Of a stretch of DNA of 64,000 nucleotides, positions 35,140 to 47,508 are shown one piece after another. Positions within the stretch are counted from its first letter, which is position 1, and every line of letters starts with the position of its first letter. Made by a program: the position numbers and the translations under genes. The stretch spans positions 15,966,230 to 16,030,229 of the forward strand of contig NC_134456.1 in NCBI RefSeq assembly GCF_047948215.1. The letters are read 5' to 3'. The stretch comes from Lycorma delicatula. Lineage: Eukaryota > Arthropoda > Insecta > Hemiptera > Fulgoridae. The notes below the pieces were generated by a model. That model was not told the DNA's origin, searched no databases, and saw only the letters and a list, made by a program, of their open reading frames with translations.

Positions 35140-36085
35140 AAATAAAGAAGTAATAATGGAATATAAACAACATTTTAAACAGTAAATAATTTTGAAACTC
35201 AAAGTTAACTATATAAATAAATCAAAGCATTTACCTGCATCACTATAAATAAATTAAGATCTCTATAAATAAATTAGAATATGTGTATATTAAAAAAGAT
35301 GTTTCCTTAAAACTTAGGAATTTCTACGCTGATCTAAATTATTTTTTTAAATCAAGTTTTAAACCATGAAAGATTATTATACTCCACAACTGGATGAGGA
35401 ATAAGGTTTGAACTGAAAATGTCATAATGTAGAGTATTATTTATAGGGTATAATGTTTAGAATGATTAAGTAAATCACATCCTAAAAAGAGAAAACTAAA
35501 TGTTTGTCACACATGAATTTTAAAATATAGTTTCAATATTATTCTAATTTTGCAATTTTATAAAAGATTGGCAATATGTTCGTAAGATTTAAAAACTTTT
35601 TTTTTATCAAACAATATGTGATTTTTGGTAGTAAACTTTATCTATAAAATATAAAACTGAAATTTTAAAAATATCATGGTTTCTTTTATATATTTGCACT
35701 TCATATCTAAGAAAAGGGTCTGTGTTAGTCAATTTGTTTCCATTTTTCTATTCATTTGGGATCACACTTGAATGACAAGACCTTTTGTAATATAACTTGC
35801 AGAATAAAGTTCTTAATTGTTATTTAATTCATGGAAATTAGACAACTGAAAAATAAACAAATAAAAATTACTTAGATAATAATTTTTTTTAATGACAGAA
35901 ATACAATAAATTATTTGAAAAATTATTATTTCAAAGTTGGCAGTACAATAACAATTGATCATCCATGTGCAATTCTGTATTAGTGTATAAAATCATTCTG
36001 TAAGGTACATCATGTATACTGGGTACTATGAACTGTGCTGTTGTTAGTGAAGGTTTCCTGTGAATTTAGTTTGAAGGTGATCGGT
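35140..36085. other. Intron sequence of copy A
   Basis: No recognisable element. The two missing middle exons of copy A should lie between here and 38.2 kb and could not be found. Confidence 0.4.
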
Positions 36086-36834
36086 TTTCCATTGAAGTAA
36101 TGCTAGTTATTTACCACAGAGGAATGAACTGATGGTATTCATTTTGGGTGTGAGTAATGGTAATGCTAGAGTTGTTGCAATAGTATGTGAAATACATTTT
36201 CTGAATTGTAGGATTCCAGATCCCAAAACTTATAAGCGGGACTTTTCACAATCTTCAGGAAATAGGTCCTCATGAAATGGTGGAAGGCAGTTTTCAACAC
36301 CGATTTAGCCTCAATATATGGTGTGGTCTTCACAATCAGCTGTTTGGACTGTTCATATTACCTGGCCACTTAAATGTAAGGTCTATTTGCACATTCTTCA
36401 AGAATTGTTGTCCCAGCTGCATGAAGATGTTACTCTAGCAATGAAACACAAAGTATACTTCAGTGGAATAGCGCGCCTCCCCACTTCTCTTGTGCTGTTT
36501 CCACTCTCTTAAATCATCATTTCCCTCAGAAACAGATCTTTCTGTTCAACATTCCTGACCACGAAGCTTGCCTGATCTAACATCTTAAGATTTTTGCATC
36601 TGAGGATGGATTAAAAAGTGTAGTATATAAAACAAAAGTACATTCTCATGAGGAATTAACTATCCGCATTATGGATGCACCTGAGCAACTTATGTACAAT
36701 CCTAAAGAACTAAAAAGAGCAGCAATTGAAGTACAGAAGCATGCCAAGAAATGTGTTGAAAATGGCAGGCTCATTTCTGAACATTTTTATAAACTGGTAC
36801 ATATGCACTTTGGTCTAGTGTACCGTTTTTAAAT
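36086..36834 (+). pseudogene. IS630/Tc1-like transposase remnant
   Basis: The plus strand reads QHRFSLNIWCGLHNQLFGLF, then IRIMDAPEQL-type segments and PKELKRAAIEVQKHAKKCVE, then HMHFGLVYRF and a stop at 36832-36834. This is the catalytic-core to C-terminal part of the insect transposases that carry an RFxxNVWCGI motif. The frame is broken between blocks, and the HDGAPPH-type Asp motif is not intact. The ends were not resolved. Confidence 0.7.
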
Positions 36835-36839
36835 AAAAT

Positions 36840-38200
36840 GCTAATATTTTTTAACTTTTCTTTGTTTTAATCCAATTATCTTACACCATTTTGTTCAGAA
36901 TTAAATTCTCTACAAGCTTTGTTAAAGAGTTTTATTTTTTTATTACCTTTTTAACACAGTTATTATACATCAATCATAAAAAACAGGAGTTTTTACCCCA
37001 AATTTCTCAAAAACTAGTACTGTTCTGAGACCTATTTTATTTAATTTCTCAGGTCAAAAACCATAAGAATTCACTAATTCTGTTCCTTAATTAACATTCT
37101 AAAATTTTCAGTACGATTTCATTTCACCAGGTAACTGAAATCTGTCACTAACTGTAACTCGTAAATGAAGCATTTTAGAACAAATGTTTGTATGAGATTT
37201 TTTCATTATTTTCACAAATAGAATATGTCATAAAAGTCATGAGAGAACTTCATGATACACTTTGTGTATAAAAAAAGTCAACCCGTGATTGGCTGCAAGT
37301 TTTATGCAATATTTAAGGAATTCTAAACAGGAACTAGACTCATTTTCAAGTAGAATTAATTTTTTTGTACCTGTAATGTTAGAAATGTTTCAAAAAAGTA
37401 TCTACCAAAAATATAATTCAATGTCAAAAACATACCAAAAATAGGTTTTTCAACAACCCTGAAGGATTGTTTTTCATTTTGAATATGGATTCATTACTAG
37501 TTTCGTAAATTTTTTCCTTAACTAAAATAGTTGCTTGGTGGATATGCAATTTAATAAAAGATTTCAAGGGGAAAAAATTAAAAGAAACAAAATTTGAAGT
37601 AATTTTTATGTGGAAAATCTTTTGGAAATTTGACCAGCACACATAAGAGGAGCAGAGATGACAGATACGACTGGTAAGAACAAGTTGGATTACTAATTTG
37701 GTTTGTGTATATTAATTCATGACTTTAATATGTATACATTATAAATATCAGAATACCTGTCATTTTGTTTGTACCATTTCTCATTTAAACTGAAGAACAG
37801 CAAATCCAATCTGAATAATTCTTTTTCTATTGTATTTCTTGAACTTTAAGATAAGTTTCAGACTTAGATTTATTTAAATGACCAAAATATCTAATTAAGT
37901 ACGCACTAGGACTAAACCGAGAACATATTGTAATTTATGCAATTTTTTTTATCAGTTAATATTCTAAGTTGCTAATTATACTTGTAACATATATCAGTGG
38001 TTCCTGAGAATGAAATCTGGAAAGCAACTTGAAAAAAAATCATCTTCTATTGAAAGAAATAAAAAAGCAAATACTGAAATATCAGTAACTTATTGTCATA
38101 TATTTCTTGAATTACAATTTTTCATAATGAGCCCTATCTTACAGCTATAAACACACGTTTTATCATTAAACTGTTAAAGCTGCATAACTTTTATTATATT
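36840..38200. other. Intron sequence of copy A
   Basis: No exon or named repeat. The minus frame 37424-37642 has no M1 similarity. Confidence 0.4.
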
Positions 38201-38204
38201 TTAC

Positions 38205-38382
38205 CGCTATTTTTACTGCTTCCATGTAGGTAGCAAATCCTTAATTTAACCATAAATCTGACCACCATTTCATTGTAACAAGGTTTCCAAACCACTGATG
38301 AGCTAATTCATGTGCTAAAGTTAGAGAGATCGATTCCTTAGTAGCAGTTGAACTGTTTTTATTACATAGCAAATCACTTTTT
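38205..38382 (-). CDS. Aminopeptidase copy A zinc-binding exon with TAA at third ligand
   Basis: Acceptor GTTATTAG joins the AG left by the GAMEN exon to give Arg, then [46 protein letters not shown], a stop, and [12 protein letters not shown] before GTAAAA. HELAH supplies two zinc ligands and the catalytic Glu. The third ligand, the Glu of the NEGF motif, is replaced by TAA at 38241-38243 (plus strand TTA). A single G-to-T change from GAA accounts for it. Everything around the stop is well conserved, so the lesion looks recent, or is an error. Confidence 0.9.
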
Positions 38383-38389
38383 CTAATAA

Positions 38390-41300
38390 CACAATAAATA
38401 ATTTTTTCTGTAGTGTGCAAAGCTTAGAAACATTATTTTATTCTACAATGATATATTTTATGGTTGATATTACCACCAAAGTTCACTCTTTCAATATCCT
38501 CTCTTTGTTTCCTAATTGCCTTGGTATCACAGATTATAAAGAAGAAAAGCATTGAGTTTATTGCATATCTGCTTGTATGGGTGCACGAAAGATAGCAGAA
38601 AGGGTGTCTTACAACCATATAAAATTTTTATTTTTAAAACACAACTAATTCTCCATATTAGATCATCCACTACAATCTCACATCTGTTGCTGGCTGACAA
38701 CATTGTTGCTTATAAGACTAATGTTTTTTTCTATGATCTGCATACTCTATAAATACCACTATTTAATAAAAATAAAACACAATTAAAATTTATTTATAGA
38801 ATATAAAACTCCAAACAGTAACATACTAAATACAATAAACAAATAGAATTACTAAGTAACAAGATAACTGTGAACATCCTTGTATTCATTGTGTGATTTT
38901 CCAATCTAATGTTATAAGCAAAAGTAACCTGGTTGTACAAAATCTTGTAGAAATGTACTCCTGGCTGAGAACTATAGGATAACGAACAACACCTATCCTT
39001 CTTAAAAGTTTCTTTCAATCATTATTGCATTTCCACATTAAAGATGTGTAATATGTAATTAATACACAATTACTATATTTTCTAACAAGCATTAGTAACA
39101 GTTTGTCACCAGATCCCTTGAATAAGCATTAATTACAAAACTAAATTTCAATCAATTTAAAAAAAAACACTACAGTATCAAGTTTTTGATTTGTACGATG
39201 TACATGATGTATTTTTATATAATTTTTTTTTTTACAAATATTTAGTCATCTTCATAGCTCCTGACCTTCATAGGTAAAAAATCTTATTGCCTTTCATTCT
39301 GCAGGTTCTAGGATTCAGTCTCAATTAGGAACTATTTTATTTATTTTACAGTAATTGTCTGTTATAAAATTGAATTTATCCAAAAAAAAGAAAAGCGATT
39401 GTAATTGGATACAATCCCTTTCAAATCCATTTTAATTAAAAGTTATGTATTTAAAAAAAACTGTATTCTTAACAAAAATATTGATTTCAAGCACTTATTT
39501 TCAGATTATATATTTTTATGTGAGGTCAAGTTTGGTGGCAAATATCTCATTAATGGAGTTTTAGATTATAATATAGTATGTATAAAAATTTAGCTTGTTG
39601 GATTTATCTGTTCAGACACATTTAAATTTTTTTAAATTGTTTAAATTTTAACATATTTTTTTTAAAGGTTTTACAAATTTAAACATTTGTCAGACACTTT
39701 ATTTGAGAGGTTTTTTTTATGAAAATCTGAAATAAAATCTGATTTTAGATCTTTGATTCATAAGGCTTTACTTTGCCTGATTAAAATTTACAAAATTTAT
39801 AACCAGATTTTTTCAACTTTTGGAGCAATGTTCATCAAACTGAATTGAAATATACGCTAAATTTTAGATCACTAATATTTTTACTTTTCCGTTTTTTATA
39901 TTTTTAATGGCTTTATATCTTCACACCTAAAACTTATAGACATATGAGAATTATTAAGTAGGCTTCATTGTAAATTCATTATAAATTAAATATTGAAGTG
40001 TGATTATGATGAATAGATTTTTTAATTCAATCAATACAAATGTATTGCTATTGGAAGGACTGATTCATTCCTTCCAGTAAAAAAGGTGACCCAATGATGT
40101 CACATTCCTTTCAAGAATAAAAGGAAATTAATTCTTGTAGGTAGTTGCACAAAAAGCATTTACTGGAAGTTGAATCCCTTCCTGGCCATGTCCACTATGT
40201 AATTAGTAAATAAAAATAATTGTATTTAAAACATCTTCTCATCCTAATTTAAATTTAGTGTATTACTTTAAAGCACTTTCATAACAAAGCTGTTTCCCAT
40301 ATCTTCACAAATTATAGTTGCAATCATATAATGTATTTATAAAAAGTGTAAAAAAAACAGAAATGTATAAAAGTTAATGATTTGAGATTACAGATCCATA
40401 TGAAACATGATGGTAATGCTATAATATTCAAAATCAATGTTTTTTTTTGGATTCCAGAAGTTATAATCAGCCAAAGTAAGGCCTTTGGAATCAAGAATCC
40501 TAAAAAGGTATCTTTTTTTTAAAATTAACCTAAAAAATATTTTGAATTAGTAAAAATGATTTAAAAGGCTAAATCTCAAGTATATTTTATAAAAATATAT
40601 CAGTAAATTTTTTATATTTGTCTTCAAACTTGATTATACCTAATTAAAACTGTAGTTAGTCTGTATAAACCTGTAGTTTTTTTGTACATTATTTTCCATG
40701 ATGGTCAGAAATATTAATTTGAAATTTAAACTTTTGTGATCTCCAAACCAAATTTTATAACAAATTGTTTTTTAAAAAGTTATTACAACCACCTTATCAA
40801 GTAATTCGTTTTCGGTTGTGCAACTTTTTCAGTTAATCTGCAGGTCACAGACAAGAAAGAATACATTTCACAAAAGTAACATTTAAAAAAATAAACAACT
40901 AAAAGCAGATTGTAGATGGGGATTTTTAAATTTATTATAATATTTGGTTCACTGTTTTGTTACAAAAGTTTTATTTATAAAAAAATGGATAGTAAAGTAG
41001 CTTAGAAGTTATTCATAAAGTTTAGATTTACAGAAAAAATTTTTTAAATATTTGAACTCATTTATTCTGCAAAGTATGTGCATATTCAGTAAAGAAAGAG
41101 AGAAGAATTTTAACATTAATAATTGTCAGTGATGGTCACTAATTTAATTTGGTATATTTGTTAATTCTCAAGTCGCCTGTTATTCTATGAATTGTTTTGA
41201 ATTGAGCACATTACATGTTTGATAATATGATATCCTCTAAAAACCTGGCAAATAAAAAAAATATATGATCACTTTAAATAAAAAACTACATAGATATACA

Positions 41301-41640
41301 GTTGTAAGATTTCCATTTTTCAGTATTGAAACTAGTTCCAGAATTCAAAGCATCCTTTTCTAATAAGTCGTTTAATGTTATTCTATTCATGTATTTTGTA
41401 GCTGATATTTAATTGTTATCAAAAATGTTATCCTGTATTGTAGAAAGATAACTGATGAAGACATTCAATTGTGATTTGCTAGAGCATTGATTCACATGAA
41501 TATATGTGTGAAGCATTTTCACAATAAGTGATATTTTTAGAAACATTTCAAGAATAAATGTTTCTAAAAATTGTAACCTAAATTGTAATTAGTAGTAAAT
41601 AAAACAATATGTATTAAATTAAAAAAAGGGTAAAAACAAG
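38390..41640. other. Long intron of copy A
   Basis: AT-rich DNA of about 3.3 kb. A segment at 40060-40200 has paired CTTCCAGTAAA-like motifs but no clear element. No exon was recognised. Confidence 0.45.
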
Positions 41641-41650
41641 TCATGAATAC

Positions 41651-41962
41651 CTAAATGTAACAAGTCCCCAGTTTTCCATAGCACCATGAATTAAATCAGG
41701 TAATGCAACTAAGTCTTGCTTTGGTAATGGAAATTTTATATCAAAATATTTCTCATAAAATGATAAAATCTTAGGTCCAAGTTTTTTAACAAATTCTACT
41801 TGATCTATAGCATCTTTTCTGGCCCATATTCTAAATTTAACATTGCCATCTGCTTTATCTGTATCTTTATGTTCCATCTCAGAAATCATAAAAGCAACTA
41901 AATAAGTTGACATTGGAACTGATTTTTGAAATTCATCCCACACCCAATCTGTTTTCCCTTCC
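41651..41962 (-). CDS. Aminopeptidase copy A GAMEN exon
   Basis: Acceptor TTTTTTCAG and donor GTATTC bound 312 nt, completing an ATG codon with the AT of the previous exon. It reads EGKTDWVWDEFQKSVPMSTY, LVAFMISEMEH, FRIWARKDAIDQVEFVKKLG, FYEKYFDIKFPLPKQDLVAL and HGAMENWGLVTF. This is the domain I to domain II junction of M1 aminopeptidases, with the substrate-binding GAMEN motif intact. The frame is open, and codons and spacing are normal for the family. Confidence 0.95.
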
Positions 41963-41969
41963 CTGAAAA

Positions 41970-43280
41970 AAAATTAAAAAATTTATAAAAAAGAGCTAAT
42001 TTTAAACTTTTGTGTTATGTTAATGCTTTTTAATTTTATGATGTTCTCAATTTGACACATACTTGTATCTACATATTATTAAATAAGTTTTACACGCATG
42101 TTCAAGCTGTACTTTTCATAAAATTTACCAATTTCGTGATTCTTTTTTATTTTACAGAGGAAGTTCCTTTAATGGTGCTACTATAAGTGGAAGATCTTTA
42201 AAAAAATCTTTTTAATGAAAACATCATTACACACAGAACAAATCACCAAACAAATATAATGCCAATGGATTATTATATAAACTAACATTTTTAGATTGCA
42301 AAATATTCAAATGAGATCCAGTTTTAAACAAACATACAATAAACATATAAAAGTCCTTCGCAACAATATAAAATCAGTACTTGTTGACCATCTCATAGAA
42401 GTTATAAATTTGTCAACATCAACACACCCTTTATATTCTGCAGTACACAAAAAGTACCACATTTGTATATTATGAAATACAAAAACATACATAAGTGCAC
42501 AACAGTGATATACTAAATAAACTGACAGAATTCAAATTACACATGGTTTTCGACCACATTCTTAGTACATTTGCATAAAAAACTATTAGCTGACACTTAC
42601 GGGAAAGGTGTTGCACCTGTCACTAAACATGGTCACAACCATAACTGAAATCCTTGGAAGTAACATTTAAAAAAAAATTTATTGTACATTTCAGCTCAGT
42701 TTGTTGATATAAAAGCTTAAATTTTTAATTATAATAAATACATTGTCTGTATACAAACGTAGGAAGATATTTTTAATTTTTTTCTTGTTTCATTAATTAG
42801 TTTTGGATAACTATAGCAAAATAATGTATAACCTGGTATTATCAGATTGATTTTAGTATACATTCCTACATTCCAAGGACTACATGGTAGCAATCTACTA
42901 AATTTCTTTGCTTTCTTTTTCTTACTGTTGTGAAGATGTAGGTTCCTTAACTTCATGTTTTGTTTTTTTTTTTGCAAACAGCTATTGCTTTCATATGGGC
43001 ACCATTTTTGGAGGCTTATCCTAATTTTAAATAAAACTACAAGATAAAAATATTAATAATTGATTTTAAAAAATATATATAATGAAAATTAGAAAATAAT
43101 ATTTTGGATCCTTTAAATTAAAATTTTTTGAGTTCAGTTCTAAATTAAGGATAAGTAAATCTTTGGTTATTGTTAATTTTTAATTTGGCAGACTTCTAAA
43201 ATCCTAAATTCAAAGACGAATTGGGAAAGTACTTTTTTCAGAATTTAAAGCAAATGTTTTTTAAGGTGTTATTTGTTTAT
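41970..43280. other. Intron sequence of copy A
   Basis: No exon or named repeat was supported. Confidence 0.45.
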
Positions 43281-43289
43281 TTCAACTTA

Positions 43290-43470
43290 AATTTTTTTTT
43301 TGTCTTCATTTTCTTCTTCTTCATTTATGGATTAAGCACTGCCTGTTCCAGCTTCTTTCCATCTCTTTCTTGGTCTGCTCAAACTTCTTCTTCCAACTGA
43401 TTTATAATTAAGGGTCAGCAGAGTTATACAATCTTCCATCATCCTCTCCACATGTTCTGTAGGTTTGGAG
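43290..43470 (-). pseudogene. Decayed retrotransposon reverse transcriptase end
   Basis: The minus strand reads RRSLSRPRKRWKEAGTGSA before a stop and a run of Glu codons. This is the V-G-R-P-R-K-R-W tail common near the end of RTE-like polymerases. The adjacent 43470-43590 is GC-richer and unassigned. Confidence 0.5.
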
Positions 43471-43860
43471 GCAGTAAGGTGGCATCCTCACCATCAATCA
43501 TAACCTGTGCAGTGCTTGTAACATGGCTAGAGGATTTTATATAACTGGCAAGCTTCAAGAAGCCTTGGCCCGACAACTTATAAAGGCAATAATATTTTTT
43601 TTGTAAAAACTTATTTTGTTGTTAATAAGATCTGTTAAATATTTTAACATATTTATAATACTTTTCTCAGTTTTAATTTCTTATTTGATCATATTTGAAA
43701 TTTTATTTTTAATTTATAGAAATTTAATTTCACAGGGAACAGATTTCTTGAATAAGAATGATACTTCCATTTAGGCCAAATTTTGGAGACTCGTAGGGAA
43801 TATTAGCTTATAAAAATTAAACAATCTGAATAATATGTTTACTAAATTAAAATCACCGAT

Positions 43861-44064
43861 AGTAAAAAATCAACAAGCCAGCTAGTATGCAGCAGTCCAT
43901 GTAAGGATTGTCACACTGTGTACATTGGACAAACACCTCAATACCTTAAAAAAAGAATAGAAGCCCATAACTATAGAAAAAAGGAAGTGACAGTGCTCAC
44001 AAAATATAAAATAGAACATAAACATTCATTTGATTTCAACAGCACCAAAATATTATACACATAA
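43861..44064 (+). pseudogene. Penelope-like GIY-YIG endonuclease fragment
   Basis: One frame reads LVCSSPCKDCHTVYIGQTPQ, then YLKKRIEAHNYRKKEV and KIEHKHSFDFNSTKILYT before a stop. This matches the C-terminal GIY-YIG nuclease of Penelope-like elements (C-x-x-C-x-x-x-Y-I-G-Q-T-x-x-x-L-x-x-R-x-x-x-H ... H-x-F-D-F-x-x-T-x-I-L). The catalytic Tyr and Arg are present, but the reverse transcriptase upstream is not seen. In another frame the similarity continues to about 44140 (EMIYIN-like). Confidence 0.8.
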
Positions 44065-44402
44065 AAGGACCGACCACTCTAGAAATGATTTACATCAATA
44101 GAAATACAAATGCTGTCAACAATAGAACAGACATAGTGGATTAAGCAACATATATGTTAATTTAATTTAAAAAATCATACATCTATATTATAAATTTAGT
44201 TTTAAGGAAAACAATGTTTAATGTTTGTAATTTTTGAGAAAAATATGTGCATTGTAAAGGTTTCAATACACAGGAATTAGTAATCAGGTTATATAAAGAG
44301 ATACATATAATTTTCTAAATATAAGATGAGCGATGTGTGAGTAGGGGGATCTATTACAATAAGGGTGGAGACAAAATATTGTTATCTAGGATGGGTAGTT
44401 CA

Positions 44403-44692
44403 AACCCACCAGGTTGGTTTAGTGGTAAATGCATCTTTACAAATTAGCTGATTTCGAAGTAGATAGTTCCAACATTCAAATCCTAGAAAAGGCAGTTACT
44501 TTTATACGGATTTGAATACTAGATCATGGACACCAGATACCAGTGTTCTTTGAAGGTTGGGTTTCAATTAACCACACATCTCAAAAATGGTTGACCTAAG
44601 ACTGTACAAGACTACACTTCACTTACACTCATACATATCATCCTCTGAAGTAATACCTGACGGTGATTCCTGAGGCTAAACAGAAAAAAAGG
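44403..44692 (+). mobile_element. tRNA-derived SINE
   Basis: Plus orientation. The head has GGTTGGTTTAGTGGTAAATG (A box) and AACATTCAAATCCTAG (B-box-like), the body has GGTTGGGTTTCAATTAACCA and the tail TCCTCTGAAGTAATACCTGA and GAGGCTAAACAG. It is the same family as 29510-29797 in the opposite direction. Confidence 0.85.
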
Positions 44693-44949
44693 ATGGGTAG
44701 ATCAGTTAATTTCTTAGTATGCAAGAAAGTTCTGTATAATGTATGTATGAATGTATATTGTCACCTGAGGAAGCTTAGAGAATTCTAAGTAAAATGTAGT
44801 GAATTTAATTTATAAGTTTGTATAGTTTATTGGTTAATCCAAAAGATTAATAAAGATAACATTTTAAAGTAAAATATGTCTTGTTATATTTAATTCTATC
44901 CATTCAAGAGGAAAATAAACTTAAATAGATTGCTTTTAAGTTAATATTT

Positions 44950-46050
44950 ATATATCTAAATATATTTTTTTTTTCCCCACGTGATTACCAAAAGCTGATA
45001 TTAAAGCTCCAATTCTGGATCAACAATTTTAATTGGTGTTATATTAAAGCTTAGTGGTCATGGTTTAATTCATTGTTTGTTTATTATTTTATTTTTTATT
45101 TAGTTATAGCTATTCTTTTTTGTTAATCTTTGCTTATTTTTTATTTTTATAGTAATTTATTTTGTTTAATTCTGAGGGTTAAAAATTCTCATTGCTTATT
45201 TGTCACATAAGTTTAGTTATTTGTGAATTACAACTGATTTAGGTTTGATTGAGTTTCTTTTATGGTTGAACATGGATTTTTTAATCTAGTTTATTTTACT
45301 TAATTGGTATTGCTTGTGATCATTTAGGAGGACTAAGATTTTTGTTGTAAGGGATCTTTTAAATTATTTACATTCTTTAGGGTTTCTTTATTTTTATTTT
45401 TTTTATTTTGTACTATAATAAATATATCTAAATATAATAAATATATATTTGTGCTATAAATATAACTTGTTCTCCATGATAAAATTTATTTTCTGAAATT
45501 TGTTTAATAATTTCTATTTTGAGATGGGGATTTTAATCAGGTTTTATTTTATTACTTTTTTCTACCTGTGATTTAATTATATTTTTTATTTTACTCATCG
45601 TAGTATATTTTATGATTTAATTATAATTAGTTCTTGTGTTCAAAATTATTCTATTTAATCACATGTTTTCTTCCAATTTTTTCATCTTTATTATAGTTGA
45701 TTTTTTACATTGTTTATCTAGTTTAAATTAAAATTCAAATGTTTTTTGACACAATATTAAAAATTCTATGTTTGAAATAGGAAATGAAAGCAATATTAGA
45801 TTAAATACTTTTTCATTAAATTTAAATCCTTTTTTTAAAAAAATTTAAAGAAAGATAAGGATTTTCATTAATTTTATTTCTGTTCAACTGTTTTTGCATC
45901 TGGTAATGTTTTTGTATCTGATAAGAATGAAATGGAAAATTAAATAAATTAGGGGTAATTTGTATTAATTATAACAATTGTATTATTTTTGTAATGTGGA
46001 GTAGATTTTTCAGTCTGTTTAATATAAATGATTTCAACTTTCTTTCTTTG
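44950..46050. other. Strongly T-skewed segment
   Basis: On the plus strand T greatly exceeds A over about 1 kb (dense TTTATTTTTTATTT-type sequence with few long A runs), unlike the flanks. No frame or rRNA-like block was recognised in nuclear or mitochondrial code. Confidence 0.5.
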
Positions 46051-46293
46051 TTGTTTGTGTTGCACAAGAATCTTTTTTGTTAACCACAACCTTAATATTG
46101 ATTAAGTCAATTATTAAAAAATAAATACATAAATAAAATTTTACATAGTAAATTTCTTTTATATCGTACGTAATATTACATGCAATAAAAGGGTAAATTA
46201 ATGCAACGACTTCTGAATATTTCATCATTATTACACAGTTCCATAAAAACAATTTTTTTACAAATAATTTCTTATGCTATATAAAATACTTAC

Positions 46294-46447
46294 ATTGGAG
46301 TTGTTTTAACTAATGGCATATTGCTGATTGCTTTCAGACGTTTCTTATGGCCAAGACTAATGGTAAAAGTTGCTTTCATTGAAGGTTCATCAAAACAAGG
46401 AAATGCTTCTCTAGCAAAAATTGACTGAAACTGAAACTGCAAGCCAT
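46294..46447 (-). CDS. Aminopeptidase copy A CFDEP exon with frameshift
   Basis: Acceptor TTTATTTCAG and donor GTAAGT bound 154 nt. In the phase given by exon 1 it starts K-WLAV, as in the family motif WLAxTQF. At about 46434 the frame changes and the second frame reads [20 protein letters not shown] and [21 protein letters not shown] two-base loss inside the expected Thr codon explains both halves. The exit phase fits the GAMEN exon. Confidence 0.9.
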
Positions 46448-47508
46448 CTGAAATAAAAAAAATTGTTTTTATAGTTTTATTATATAGAATGTTGGGGGAT
46501 TAGTTTCTTGTAAACTTGTAAGTAATATGTATATTTAAACTATATAAACCACCTAGTACGGAATATTGAGGTAAAACATATCTTACCTTAATTTTTCATG
46601 AAAGTATTTTCATACTTAATTAAAATAATGCAAAATAAATAAAAAAATCAATAAAAACAACAATTATTATGAAAATTACTTTAACAATGTGAATGAATAT
46701 AAATTAATCAAAATCACTGTATACTAAGTAATAAAATTTAAGAATATCATTACAAAATGAATACTGCAATTTATAAATGCAAACATCAAATTACTGTAAA
46801 CCTTAAATTCTGTCCAAGGAATGGACACTTCTTATACTAAATAATTCATCAACATATCTTTAAAATTATAAATTTGTCAATTAGACATAATATTTTCTTA
46901 GGTAACTTTTGAAATATTCATCCCCACATGGCATAGATCATGTTCAATTACTTTATCGCTACGTTCAGTCTTTCATATTTGTTATTCCATGAAAATATAG
47001 CTAGTTTTATCTTTTTTTTTTTAAATATATGCTTGAAATCATTTTATTCTATGTATATTTTAACCATTAAAATTCATCAGAATAAAAGAGTATTTAAATT
47101 ATAGTAGAAAAATTCATAAAATACATTATATAGAATTCTACAGGACTGAGTAAATTTGTTTATTAAAGTTGTATTGTAAAAGGAGATAGATCCAGAAAAC
47201 AACTCTTTACCATCTTCTCAACAATATAGCTAAAAAATACTGCTAAGATAAATATTTTTTTTATCCAGATTACTTTGTAAATGATGATGACTCTCTCTTT
47301 CTGCAAATCATCCAGAATTCTGACATATTGAGAGGCTGCGAAAAAACTAGTAGCTGAAATGTCAGAAGTGTTCTAAATTTTTTATTTTTTATGTAGTCTA
47401 CATTGTTAAAATATTTTTGGTTTAACTTTTTACTTCTTAGGAATATTAAATATGCAAAGAAATGTTTCTTAACTTAAAATTTAAAATAACTGCACAGTAA
47501 TACAATAA

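Noticed and set aside
36318..36512. Plus-strand 64-codon open frame taken as a gene by itself
   Set aside because: It runs through a frameshifted transposase remnant and mixes frames; only scattered blocks match the family.
38221..38260. Stop in the zinc-binding exon as a mis-placed exon end
   Set aside because: The frame downstream ([12 protein letters not shown]) matches the family and ends at a donor in the correct phase, so the stop lies inside the exon.
44950..46050. Possible mitochondrial DNA insert (T-rich like minor-strand mitochondrial genes)
   Set aside because: No conserved mitochondrial protein or rRNA block could be read in any frame, including the invertebrate mitochondrial code.
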